A DNA stretch of 64,000 nt from the NCBI RefSeq assembly GCF_004362195.1, contig NZ_SNWG01000001.1, positions 248,001 to 312,000 of the forward strand. Direction: 5' to 3'. This DNA comes from Microbacterium sp. BK668 (GTDB taxonomy: Bacteria > Actinomycetota > Actinomycetes > Actinomycetales > Microbacteriaceae). Made by a program: the position numbers and the translations under genes. The stretch's first letter is position 1. Every line of letters begins with the position of its first letter. This document shows, piece by piece, positions 17,681 through 25,252 of this stretch. The notes under the pieces were generated by a model. That model made no database searches. It worked only from the letters and a program-made list of their open reading frames with translations, and was not told the DNA's origin.

Positions 17681-19048
17681 TCACAGCGGGTCGGGGCTCG
17701 GCATCCACCGGTGAACGGTGATGTCGACCGTGTCGTCCGCGAGGAGGCGGAGGGGCCACCGTTCCGGGTTGCCGTTGCTGTCGGCGGGTGTGAAGGAGTC
17801 GGAATGTCGAGTGAGGCTTCCGTCGAATGCGAGGCCGACCGGCAGGTGGAAGACGCCGCCGAAGGTGTTCTGGCTGAGTCGTTCGAGCGGCAGCCACGAG
17901 TAGGTGAGCGCGTCTTCGCCGTCGAGTCCCTCGCCGTGCACGGTGACCTGCAGCCGCGCGACGTGCGGGGAGGGGGTGACCTCGACCGCTCCGCGGAGGT
18001 CCCCGATCGAGGTCGAGATGGCGGCCGCGAACTGGCCTGGCTCCCGCACGAGGACGTCGCCGAGGCGGCCGGCCGTGGCGGTGTGATCGTCGAACACCTG
18101 GACGGGCAGGAGCGTGTTGCGCTGCATCCCGTTCTCGTGCGTGACGAGCGGAGCGACCGGCATCCGGCGCTGACCCACGGGGATCTCGTGCGGGAGGTCG
18201 AGGCCTGCCTCGACGATCGGCGCCGGGGGTGCGAAGAGGTGGAGGAGCACGCTCGGAAGTCGTTCTGCCCAGCACTCTTCGTTGTGGGTCCCGCCGCGGT
18301 GGAGCCTCCAGGCGAGGTTCTCGCCGTCGCGGTAGCCGAGGTCGAGGAGGTGATCGCGCAGGTCGGTGATCTGCGCCACGGTGAGCGTCGCCTCCGTGTC
18401 GCCGACATCGAGCCAGATCCGTCGCGGACCGGCCTGGGGGAACGACGCCCACACCCGGTGCTCGCTTCCCCGATGGGGATCGATGTGCGCCAGGTATGGG
18501 GACAGGATGCCGGCGAGGCCGAACACCTCGGGATGCCGGAACGAGAGGTGGTACGAGACGAGTCCGCCGAGTGAGGAGCCGATCACCGCAGTGTGTGCCG
18601 CATCCCGGGTCAGCGGGTAGCGCTCGCGCAGCTCAGGGATGATCTCGTCGATCACAAGCTCCTCGTAGCGCTCGCCCTCGGCGGGCGCTCCCGGCTGGCG
18701 TGGGAACGGCACGACGTGGGAGTACTCCACCGCACGCTCCGGTCCCGCGTTGTCGATCCCGACCGCGACGACCGGCGGGATGAGCCGCGCTTCGACGAGG
18801 CTCGCGATCGTCTCGGCTGCACGCCACGACGCACCCTCCGTCGCGAACACTCGCTGGCCGTCCTGGAACACGACGAGCGGGAGCGTGACGGACGCGTCGA
18901 GGGGCGAAGGGTGAAACACGCGAACAGTTCGTTTCCCTCGCGACGTGGCGATCTCGAGCACATCCAGCGCCCAGCGGTCTGCCCACTCGTGGCCTTTCAT
19001 GGCCTGCTCTGGCGCCACGTCGATGCGGTGGGTGCTTCCGGACTGCAT
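17681..19048 (-). CDS. Cytoplasmic esterase of the enterochelin-esterase family
   Basis: The 455-residue product has a Fes/esterase D-like alpha/beta-hydrolase domain in its first about 290 residues. The nucleophile elbow is VIGSSLGGLVSYH, the acid lies near DVGDTEATL and the His in GGTHNEECW. A separate C-terminal beta-rich domain follows, ending HRWMPSPDPL. No signal peptide is seen. The strange point is its place as first gene of an operon for oligosaccharide import and GH13 hydrolysis, facing a LacI regulator. That suggests removal of acyl groups from an imported sugar or sugar conjugate (inference). The ATG at 19048 is the first in the frame after the divergent promoter region. Confidence 0.82.
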   Translation of the reverse strand: MQSGSTHRIDVAPEQAMKGHEWADRWALDVLEIATSRGKRTVRVFHPSPLDASVTLPLVVFQDGQRVFATEGASWRAAETIASLVEARLIPPVVAVGIDNAGPERAVEYSHVVPFPRQPGAPAEGERYEELVIDEIIPELRERYPLTRDAAHTAVIGSSLGGLVSYHLSFRHPEVFGLAGILSPYLAHIDPHRGSEHRVWASFPQAGPRRIWLDVGDTEATLTVAQITDLRDHLLDLGYRDGENLAWRLHRGGTHNEECWAERLPSVLLHLFAPPAPIVEAGLDLPHEIPVGQRRMPVAPLVTHENGMQRNTLLPVQVFDDHTATAGRLGDVLVREPGQFAAAISTSIGDLRGAVEVTPSPHVARLQVTVHGEGLDGEDALTYSWLPLERLSQNTFGGVFHLPVGLAFDGSLTRHSDSFTPADSNGNPERWPLRLLADDTVDITVHRWMPSPDPL

Positions 19049-19063
19049 GGCACCCACGGTAGA

Positions 19064-19085
19064 GTTGCCCGAAACGCTGGGCAAC
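19064..19085. promoter_or_regulatory. Operator-like inverted repeat in the esterase/lacI divergent region
   Basis: GTTGCCC (19064-19070) and GGGCAAC (19079-19085) form a perfect 7-bp inverted repeat around 8 nt, in the 66-bp space between the divergent genes. A GCAAC repeat follows at 19092. The LacI-family protein encoded next door is the obvious ligand, which would make it self-regulating and a repressor of the operon. Confidence 0.55.
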
Positions 19086-19114
19086 AAATCTGCAACATGT
19101 TTCTGGGAGGCGAA

Positions 19115-20110
19115 TTGGCTACCTCGGTCAGACAGCTCGCGCGGGATCTGAATGTCAGCCCGGCCACCGTCAGTCGCGTCCTCAACGATCGGCCCGGCGT
19201 CTCCCCCGAGCTGCGACAGCGCATCCTGGACGCGATCCGCGCCGACGGCTACCCCACGGCACCTCAGCCGGGCCGGTCGACGCCGTTCGTCGGCATCATC
19301 GTGCCCGAGCTCGAGAACCCCGCGTTCGCCTCCCTGGCCTTCGCGATCGAGACTCAACTGGCGCGGTACGGCGTCACCGCGATGATCGGCAGCTCGACCC
19401 TCGTCGGATACGCGGAGGAGAACTACGTCGAGACCCTCCTCAGACACGGCGTGCACGGTCTCGTGCTCGCATCCGGCTCCCACGCCAACCCAGAGGCCGA
19501 TCACAGCCTCTACCGCGAGCTCTCACGCCGCCGCGTCGCGATGGTGCTCATCAACGGCAGCGTCCCGGGCCTGCCGATCCCCTCGATCAGCACAGACGAG
19601 CGGCTCGGCGCTGTGCTCGCCGTGCGCCACCTCGCCGATCTCGGGCACGAGGTCATCGGGCTGGCCGGAGGCGAGGGCTTCTACCGGCCCTCGGTGCACC
19701 GGCTCGCCGGGTTCCGCGCTGAGATCGCGCGGCTGGGCCTGAACGGTCACGTCGCCGAGACCCACTACACGATGGAAGGAGGGCGCGAAGCAGCAGAGGA
19801 GCTGCTCGCAGCGGGGGTGACCGGGATCGTAGCCGGAAGCGACGTGATGGCGCTCGGCGCGCTCCGCGTCGCGCACGAGTCCGGGCTCGGCGTCCCCCGC
19901 GACCTGAGTGTCATCGGCTACGACGACACCGTCCTCTGCACGATCGCCACGCCGACGCTCACCAGCGTCCGCCAGCCCTTCGACTGGATCAGCGCGGCAG
20001 TCGCACGGGCCATGAGCGCACAGCTCTCCGGCGGCCGCCCCGTCGCACGGGAAATGAAAGCCGAGCCGCTGCTGGTGGCACGCGCCTCCACGGGCCCGCG
20101 CCGACGATGA
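19115..20110 (+). CDS. LacI-family transcriptional regulator
   Basis: The 331-residue product starts with the LacI helix-turn-helix (VRQLARDLNVSPATVSRVLND) and the hinge, followed by a periplasmic-binding-protein-like sensor domain (FVGIIVPELENPAFASLA; near the end DLSVIGYDDT). Such proteins repress sugar operons until a sugar ligand binds. The TTG at 19115 with GGGAGG 4 nt upstream is preferred because the protein then begins exactly at the domain edge. An in-frame ATG at 19097, adding six residues, has no ribosome site. It faces the esterase-transporter-GH13 operon, its probable target, and may also act on the related operators at 1223-1301. Confidence 0.88.
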   Translation: MATSVRQLARDLNVSPATVSRVLNDRPGVSPELRQRILDAIRADGYPTAPQPGRSTPFVGIIVPELENPAFASLAFAIETQLARYGVTAMIGSSTLVGYAEENYVETLLRHGVHGLVLASGSHANPEADHSLYRELSRRRVAMVLINGSVPGLPIPSISTDERLGAVLAVRHLADLGHEVIGLAGGEGFYRPSVHRLAGFRAEIARLGLNGHVAETHYTMEGGREAAEELLAAGVTGIVAGSDVMALGALRVAHESGLGVPRDLSVIGYDDTVLCTIATPTLTSVRQPFDWISAAVARAMSAQLSGGRPVAREMKAEPLLVARASTGPRRR

Positions 20111-20162
20111 CCGCCCAGACGACGTGAATGATCGGCCTCAGGATGCCTTCGCCGAGCGGCGC

Positions 20163-21026
20163 TCAGCGAGGCGTGAGGGCCTTGTCGGCGAGGATGAGGC
20201 TGGCGCGGAGCAGGTCCGCTTGCCTTTGATCGTCCGCGATGAACGCGGGTGTCGGGAAGCGCCCGTCGCGATCGAAGAACGCGGTGTCGCCCGGCTGGAG
20301 TGCGGGATCGGCGAAGATGTCCGCGAGTTGACGCCCGACGTCTTCCGGACGGCGCGTTCGGCGGGCGTAGAACGGCTTCATGATCGCGCGGATCAGATCA
20401 GGCACCTCACGGCGGATGCTGGTGTCGACCGCTCCCGGTCCGTAGCCGATCGCGATGATGCCGTACCGGGCGGCCGCCTGGGCCGTGAGCAGATCGTTGG
20501 CGAGCTGCGCTTGGCCGTGGCTCGTCATCCCGGTACGCGCCTCGACAGCGACGAGGTCGTGGAACTCCATCCGCGCGAACTTCGGCACCTCGCGGCCCGA
20601 CGCGGCGATCGTGATCACCCGGCCCTCGAGGCGGAGCGCGCCGCGCTCGGCCAGGGTCTCGAGAATGACGAAACGGGAGAGGTAGCCGACGGCGAAGTCG
20701 AGCTCGATGCCCTCTTCGGTGTGCGCGGTGCGGGTGATCAGAATGCCGACGGCGTTCAGCAGCAGGTCGATATGGCCGAGTTCGTCGGCCAGCCGCTCCC
20801 CGACGTCTCGCGCGGTACGCATGAGGCTGAGATCGGCGCTGATCGCGCGCAGGCTGCCGGGCCCCGGCAGCGCGGCGGCGCGCGCCACGATGGCGTCGGC
20901 CTTGGTCGCGGAACGGCCGACGATCGTGACCTCCGCGCCGCGGGCGCGGAGCTCGAGCGCGGTGGCCGCACCGATGCCGTCGGTGCCGCCGGTCACGACT
21001 GCGGATCGTCCGGTCAGGGTGTTCAT
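20163..21026 (-). CDS. SDR-fold protein lacking the catalytic Tyr and Lys
   Basis: The 287-residue product has the short-chain dehydrogenase fold with the NAD(P) loop TGGTDGIG at 12-19 and NAVG at 91-94. The active-site segment, AYGQSKLAN in normal relatives, aligns without gaps to SHGQAQLAN: His170 replaces the Tyr, Ala173 the Ser and Gln174 the Lys. Classical hydride transfer is therefore unlikely; it may bind nucleotide for another purpose or have changed chemistry. Its ATG overlaps the DUF6069 gene stop by 4 bp, and the pair lies under a MarR-type operator. GAGGAGG precedes the start. Confidence 0.85.
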   Translation of the reverse strand: MNTLTGRSAVVTGGTDGIGAATALELRARGAEVTIVGRSATKADAIVARAAALPGPGSLRAISADLSLMRTARDVGERLADELGHIDLLLNAVGILITRTAHTEEGIELDFAVGYLSRFVILETLAERGALRLEGRVITIAASGREVPKFARMEFHDLVAVEARTGMTSHGQAQLANDLLTAQAAARYGIIAIGYGPGAVDTSIRREVPDLIRAIMKPFYARRTRRPEDVGRQLADIFADPALQPGDTAFFDRDGRFPTPAFIADDQRQADLLRASLILADKALTPR

Positions 21027-21451
21027 GAGCGTGCCTCCTCAGGCGTGCGGGTGAGTGCCGCCACGAGCGTGACGGCCGGGATCAGGTGAAGCGGGATCAA
21101 TGCGAGGGCTGCGGCCGGCGAGCTGCCGGGGAAGCTGCCCGAGCTGTCCACGGCGAGAGCGACGGGTGCGACGAGGCTGACGAGTGCGACGCCGAGCGCG
21201 ATCACGGTGAACCATGGCGCAGCATGCGCCGTGACTCGGATGAGGACCGCGAAGAACAGGGTTCCGGCGAGCATGGTCCCCACGGTGACGGTCGCCACCG
21301 GGCCGGGTTGCAGGGCGACGAACTCTCCGGCGTCCAGCACGGCGGCCGCGACCGCGGCGATCGCGACGTTGAGCACGGTGGCGATCCCCACCGCAACGAG
21401 CGCTCTCGTCCAGGGCACGCTGGTGCGAGTGGCGGGAGTGGAACGGGTCAT
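21023..21451 (-). CDS. DUF6069-type four-helix membrane protein
   Basis: The 142-residue product has four predicted membrane helices, starting at about residues 15, 50, 80 and 110, short loops and no known catalytic motif. It resembles DUF6069 family proteins, which are small and uncharacterised. The ATG at 21451 has GGAGAA about 5 nt upstream; in-frame codons farther upstream run through the operator. It is the first gene of a two-gene unit with the SDR-like protein (4-bp overlap). The operator GTTTAGTTCTAAAC sits 18-31 bp upstream, matching the one in front of the adjacent marR gene, so expression should be MarR-controlled. Confidence 0.78.
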   Translation of the reverse strand: MTRSTPATRTSVPWTRALVAVGIATVLNVAIAAVAAAVLDAGEFVALQPGPVATVTVGTMLAGTLFFAVLIRVTAHAAPWFTVIALGVALVSLVAPVALAVDSSGSFPGSSPAAALALIPLHLIPAVTLVAALTRTPEEARS

Positions 21452-21468
21452 CGGTTCTCCTAACGAGT

Positions 21469-21482
21469 GTTTAGTTCTAAAC
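21469..21482. promoter_or_regulatory. MarR operator copy 1, before the DUF6069-SDR unit
   Basis: GTTTAGTTCTAAAC is a palindrome with perfect 6-bp arms and a 2-bp centre. The same arms recur at 21926-21939 in front of the marR gene. Position just upstream of the ribosome site suits repression. Confidence 0.7.
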
Positions 21483-21516
21483 ATTTGTATGTCCGAAGTT
21501 TCGGCGGCATCGCTGC

Positions 21517-21918
21517 TCACGGCCGCGCGAGGCGCATGATCAGCCGCATGAGGGTATCGAGCTCGCCGCGGTCCAACGCGGCGAACTGTCGGTCCATGAA
21601 CTCGTCATGCGCGGGCATGACTCGTTCTAGAAGCGCCCGACCCGAGTCGGTCAAGGACAGCTCATCGGAAGCCTTGACCCGGGCCCGCTCCACCAGCCCC
21701 GCCTGCTCGAGCCGCTTGACGAGTTGGCTCACGTTCCCCTTCGTCACCCCGAACGCCTCGACGAGCTGCCACTGGGCCACCCCCGGCCGACGCCCCACCT
21801 GCACGAGAAGCTGGTACTGCGCCGGCGTGAGCCCGAACTCGCGCAGCTCCGCCGCACCCTCTTGGGCGACGGCGTGGATGAAGCGCAGCATCGCTGCGTA
21901 GGTCGCCTGGGATCGCAC
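21517..21918 (-). CDS. MarR-family transcriptional regulator
   Basis: The 133-residue product has the MarR winged helix: LTPAQYQLLVQVGRRPGVAQWQLVEAFGVTKGNVSQLVKRLEQAGLVER contains the helix-turn-helix, and the wing follows at RVKASDELSLTDSG. Flanking helices should form the dimer. The GTG start at 21918 lies 6 nt behind TAAACT, so the transcript is probably leaderless. That -10 box is inside a palindrome identical in its arms to the one before the neighbouring DUF6069-SDR unit. Autorepression and control of that unit are therefore likely. The ligand is unknown; MarR proteins often sense phenolic or oxidising compounds. Confidence 0.88.
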   Translation of the reverse strand: MRSQATYAAMLRFIHAVAQEGAAELREFGLTPAQYQLLVQVGRRPGVAQWQLVEAFGVTKGNVSQLVKRLEQAGLVERARVKASDELSLTDSGRALLERVMPAHDEFMDRQFAALDRGELDTLMRLIMRLARP

Positions 21919-21925
21919 GACGATA

Positions 21926-21939
21926 GTTTAGCACTAAAC
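21926..21939. promoter_or_regulatory. MarR operator copy 2, overlapping the marR -10 box
   Basis: GTTTAGCACTAAAC has perfect 6-bp arms and matches the operator at 21469-21482. Read on the minus strand its end forms the -10 box TAAACT (21930-21925), 6 nt before the GTG start of the regulator gene. Confidence 0.72.
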
Positions 21940-22072
21940 ATCCGACTTAGGCCGCGAAGTGGCCGCCAGTCCGCGGAATTCCGCACCTCGAGGGCGGCGG
22001 GTGCGCCCGCAGCTGGCCGCAAACAAGCCGGCGTTCTTGTCGAGTCTTGTCAAACGGCGGCCGGGCAAACAG

Positions 22073-22097
22073 AAAACCCCTGATCAACAGGGGTTTT
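22073..22097 (-). terminator. Terminator of tRNA-Ser
   Basis: AAAACCCCTG and CAGGGGTTTT form a perfect 10-bp stem with a 5-nt loop directly behind the tRNA 3' end. It gives a run of U on the leftward transcript. A degraded relative is at 11214-11236. Confidence 0.8.
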
Positions 22098-22099
22098 CA

Positions 22100-22193
22100 T
22101 GGCGGTGACGGTGGGATTTGAACCCACGGTAGGGGGTTACCCTACACAACTTTTCGAGAGTTGCACCTTCGGCCGCTCGGACACGTCACCGCC
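22100..22193 (-). tRNA. tRNA-Ser(CGA)
   Basis: The minus strand folds as a class II tRNA. Acceptor arms GGCGGTG and CACCGCC pair fully. The anticodon stem CAACT/AGTTG closes the loop CTCGAAA (anticodon CGA, reading UCG). The long variable arm GTAGGGTAACCCCCTAC and the T arm GGGTTCAAATCCC are present. CCA is not encoded. Its 3' end is repeated at 11239-11261. Confidence 0.95.
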
Positions 22194-22348
22194 GAAGAGT
22201 TTACGTCACGCCGCGCGGCAAGGCGAATCGGCGCCAGCCCGCCCTCCGCGCGGACCGGCGAAGGGGGCGGGACGCGGCATCCGTGTCCTCTCTCTCCAGG
22301 CCGAGAGGGGTGACACCCTCCGGCTGGCACGCCGCCCAGCGCCACTGC

Positions 22349-22354
22349 CAGACT
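22349..22354 (+). promoter_or_regulatory. -10 box of leaderless lactate dehydrogenase gene
   Basis: CAGACT ends 6 nt before the ATG at 22361. No ribosome site is visible, so a leaderless start is likely. Confidence 0.35.
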
Positions 22355-22360
22355 GACGGC

Positions 22361-23314
22361 ATGAGCGTGATCGAGAACTCGAAGGTGACCGTCGTCGGCG
22401 CGGGGAGCGTCGGCTCGAGCGCGGCGTATGCCGCGCTCATCCGCGGGTCGGCCCGGCACGTCGCGCTCTACGACATCGCCACCGAAAAGGTCGAGGCCGA
22501 GGTGCTCGACCTCGCGCACGGCACGCAGTTCACCGGATCGAGCGACATCGTCGGCGGAAGCGACCTGTCGGTCGTCGAGGGCTCGCACGTCGTCGTCATC
22601 ACGGCGGGCGCCAAGCAGAAGCCCGGTCAGACGCGCATCGAGCTGGCGGGAGTGAATGCGGGCATCATCCGCTCGATGATGCCCCAGCTCCTCGAGGCCG
22701 CACCCAACGCCGTGTACGTCATCGTCACCAACCCCTGCGACGTGCTGACGGTGCTCGCGCAGGAGGCGACCGGCCTTCCCCCCGAGCGCATCTTCGCCTC
22801 CGGCACCGTGCTCGACACCTCGCGCCTGCGCTGGCTGCTCGCGCGACGCGCGGGGGTGTCGACGAGCAGCGTGCACGCCTACATCGTCGGCGAGCACGGT
22901 GACACCGAGTTCCCGATGTGGTCGGCAGCGACGATCGGCACGGTGCCGATCCTCGAGTGGAAGAACCACGGGCATCCTCCGATGACGGTGGACGAGCTGG
23001 ACGCGATCGCCGTGGACGTCCGGGATGCCGCGTACAAGGTCATCCAGGGCAAGGGCGCGACGAACTACGCGATCGGACTGTCGACCGCGCGGATCATCGA
23101 GGCGATCCTGAACGACGAGCACGCGGTCATGCCGGTCTCGACGGTGCTGAGCGATTTCCACGGCGTCGACGGGGTCGCCCTGTCGGTGCCGTCGATCGTG
23201 AGCGCGTCGGGAGCGGCGCCCATCCGCGAGACGCGGTTCTCGCCCAGCGAGCTGGGACTGCTTCGCCGCTCGGCGGACGCGCTGCGCGACGTCGCCCGGT
23301 CGCTCCGGGACTGA
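22361..23314 (+). CDS. ldh: L-lactate dehydrogenase
   Basis: The 317-residue product is a cytoplasmic NAD-dependent 2-hydroxyacid dehydrogenase of the LDH/MDH family, interconverting pyruvate and lactate. Evidence is the Rossmann loop GAGSVGSS at the start, the substrate loop AGAKQKPGQTR (Gln at the specificity position favours pyruvate over oxaloacetate), VIVTNPCDVLT, DTSRLR and the catalytic HVGEHGDTE-like segment IVGEHGDTEFP. The length is normal. The ATG at 22361 is chosen because the family begins here and CAGACT lies 6 nt upstream. It stands alone behind the tRNA-Ser gene. The gap 22194-22360 shows no other gene. Confidence 0.93.
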   Translation: MSVIENSKVTVVGAGSVGSSAAYAALIRGSARHVALYDIATEKVEAEVLDLAHGTQFTGSSDIVGGSDLSVVEGSHVVVITAGAKQKPGQTRIELAGVNAGIIRSMMPQLLEAAPNAVYVIVTNPCDVLTVLAQEATGLPPERIFASGTVLDTSRLRWLLARRAGVSTSSVHAYIVGEHGDTEFPMWSAATIGTVPILEWKNHGHPPMTVDELDAIAVDVRDAAYKVIQGKGATNYAIGLSTARIIEAILNDEHAVMPVSTVLSDFHGVDGVALSVPSIVSASGAAPIRETRFSPSELGLLRRSADALRDVARSLRD

Positions 23315-23360
23315 CCGCGACTCCGGCCGCCGACGCGCGGCGACGGCTGCGCTGCCGCTC

Positions 23361-23810
23361 TCAGCCGAGCACGCGCGCGAGGTTGGCGAGCGAGGACGCG
23401 AGACCGACCGCGTGGTCGTGCGGGTCGATGCCGGACGGCACATCCGTCGCCTCGACCGTGACGAGCGTGCCGTCGGGGCCGGGCTCGAAGGTCCAGGTCA
23501 TCGTCATGGTGCCGGCGTATGCCGGGTCGGCCGAGGGGAAGTCGACGACCTCGACGATCCGCCGCGGCCGGGTCGTCTCGACGCGCGCGACGTCGACGAC
23601 GTCCGCGTCGGCCGACGCCTTTCCGCCGCATTCGGGCGGCGTCTCGTACGTCAGCACGAGGCGATAGCCGCCGTCCGCGTCGAACCGCTCGAAGCGGCCG
23701 GTCATGCCGTCGGGCGGCAGCCACGCGAGCAGTCGCTCCGCGTCGGTGAAGGCGTCGAACACCTCATCGGGCGTCCCGCGGACGAGCCGCGACGCGGAAT
23801 CCACCCGCAT
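23361..23810 (-). CDS. SRPBCC/AHSA1-like domain protein
   Basis: The 149-residue product has the START-like fold of the AHSA1 group: the opening SRLVRGTPDEVFDAFTDAERLLAWLPP, the central GTMTMTWTFEPGPDGTLVTVEAT and a C-terminal helix with HDHAVGLASSLANLARVL. Such proteins bind small hydrophobic ligands or assist other proteins; the partner is unknown. The ATG at 23810 is preferred to the GTG at 23819 because TATCGT (23823-23818) lies 7 nt upstream and would overlap that GTG. It is divergent from radA, with 59 bp between starts, both apparently leaderless. Confidence 0.82.
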   Translation of the reverse strand: MRVDSASRLVRGTPDEVFDAFTDAERLLAWLPPDGMTGRFERFDADGGYRLVLTYETPPECGGKASADADVVDVARVETTRPRRIVEVVDFPSADPAYAGTMTMTWTFEPGPDGTLVTVEATDVPSGIDPHDHAVGLASSLANLARVLG

Positions 23811-23817
23811 GCCGCTC

Positions 23818-23823
23818 ACGATA
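23818..23823 (-). promoter_or_regulatory. -10 box of leaderless SRPBCC gene
   Basis: TATCGT on the minus strand ends 7 nt before the ATG at 23810 and excludes the alternative GTG start at 23819. Confidence 0.45.
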
Positions 23824-23857
23824 CGCCGAGCCGCGGACGGATGTCGCCGCCCCCGGT

Positions 23858-23863
23858 TAGCCT
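23858..23863 (+). promoter_or_regulatory. -10 box of leaderless radA
   Basis: TAGCCT ends 6 nt before the radA ATG at 23870; there is no ribosome site in the short leader. Confidence 0.5.
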
Positions 23864-23869
23864 GAACGC

Positions 23870-25234
23870 ATGGCGACCCGACGGCCGACGACCGCGCCCT
23901 ACCGGTGCACCGAGTGCGGATGGACGGCGGTCAAATGGGTCGGTCGCTGCGGCGAGTGCCAGCAGTGGGGGACGGTCGTCGAGGCCGCCGAGCAGACGGG
24001 GATCGTGCGATCGGTCGCCCCCCTCTCGCCGCCTGCCGACCGAGCGGCGCGCCCCATCACGCACCTGACGACGAGCGAGGCGTCGCGCCGCACCACGGGC
24101 GTCGGAGAGTTCGACCGCGTGCTCGGGGGCGGCCTGGTGCCGGGCGCTGCCATACTGCTGTCCGGCGAGCCGGGCGTCGGCAAGTCGACGCTGCTCCTCG
24201 AGGTGGCGGCCCAATCCGCGCGGGCGGGCCGGCGGGTGCTGTATGCCTCGGCCGAGGAGTCGACGGCGCAGGTGCGCCTCCGCGCCGAGCGGACCGCGGC
24301 CCTTCACGACGAGCTCTACCTCGCGAGCGAGACCGACCTGGCCACGATCCTCGGCCACGTCGACGACGTGCAGCCCGAGCTGCTCATCGTCGACTCCGTG
24401 CAGACGGTCTCGTCGGCGCTGTCCGACGGCACGGCCGGGCACCCGTCGCAGGTGCGGGAAGTGGCATCCACCCTCATCCGCATCGCGAAGGAGCGCGACC
24501 TGCCGGTCGTGATCGTCGGTCACGTGACGAAGGACGGCTCGATCGCCGGCCCCCGCATCCTCGAGCACCTGGTCGACGTCGTCTGCCACTTCGAGGGCGA
24601 CCGGCAGACGTCGCTGCGCTTCGTCCGCGCGCTCAAGAACCGCTTCGGTCCGACCGACGAGGTGGGATGCTTCGACATGACCGGCGCCGGCATCGCCGAG
24701 GTCGCCGACCCCAGCGCCCTGTTCCTCGGGCACGGCGCTCCGGTCGCCGGCACGTGCGTCACGATCGCGCTCGAGGGGCGTCGCGCCCTCCCCGTCGAAG
24801 TGCAGGCGCTGACCATCAAGAACAGCGGCCCGAACCCCCGCCGCATCGTGAGCGGGGTCGATGCGGCGCGCGTCGCGATGGTGCTGGCCGTGCTCGAACG
24901 GCGGGCGGGAGTCGTGGTGTCCGACCAGGACGTCTACGTCTCCACCGTCGGCGGAGTGCGGCTCGTCGAGCCCGCGGCCGACCTGGCGATCGCGGTCGCG
25001 GTCGCCGGGGCCGTGCGCGACAAGGCCCTGCCGAAGGGCACGGCCGCGATCGGCGAGCTCAGTCTCGCGGGCGAGATCCGCCCCGTGACGCAGGGCGGGC
25101 AGCGGCGGGCTGAGGCCGCGCGGCTCGGGTACCGGACGGTGGTGGATGCCTCGTCCCAGTCGCTGGCGAAGGCCCTGCGCGACCTCGCGACGCGCGGCGT
25201 GCCGAGCGGCGACGAGGGCCTGCCCGACTTCTGA
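23870..25234 (+). CDS. radA: DNA repair protein RadA
   Basis: The 454-residue product matches RadA (Sms), the DnaB-like branch-migration helicase used in recombinational repair. In order it shows a zinc finger (C-x2-C in YRCTECG, second pair GRCGEC), Walker A GEPGVGKSTLLL, the RadA-specific motif LKNRFGPTDEVG, and a Lon-protease-like domain (ending near KGTAAIGELSLAGEIRPVTQ). The length is normal. The start lies directly behind a -10 box, giving a leaderless transcript. A small SseB-like gene converges from the right, 18 bp beyond the stop. Confidence 0.96.
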   Translation: MATRRPTTAPYRCTECGWTAVKWVGRCGECQQWGTVVEAAEQTGIVRSVAPLSPPADRAARPITHLTTSEASRRTTGVGEFDRVLGGGLVPGAAILLSGEPGVGKSTLLLEVAAQSARAGRRVLYASAEESTAQVRLRAERTAALHDELYLASETDLATILGHVDDVQPELLIVDSVQTVSSALSDGTAGHPSQVREVASTLIRIAKERDLPVVIVGHVTKDGSIAGPRILEHLVDVVCHFEGDRQTSLRFVRALKNRFGPTDEVGCFDMTGAGIAEVADPSALFLGHGAPVAGTCVTIALEGRRALPVEVQALTIKNSGPNPRRIVSGVDAARVAMVLAVLERRAGVVVSDQDVYVSTVGGVRLVEPAADLAIAVAVAGAVRDKALPKGTAAIGELSLAGEIRPVTQGGQRRAEAARLGYRTVVDASSQSLAKALRDLATRGVPSGDEGLPDF

Positions 25235-25252
25235 GTAGAGCCGGCGCCCGGA

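Noticed and set aside
11240..22100. An active mobile element or prophage
   Set aside because: Apart from the tRNA-derived repeat there is no integrase, transposase, relaxase or phage gene, so only an old scar is proposed.
22283..22360. Upstream extension of lactate dehydrogenase
   Set aside because: The extra 26 residues are not part of the family, and a -10-like box lies between them and the ATG at 22361.
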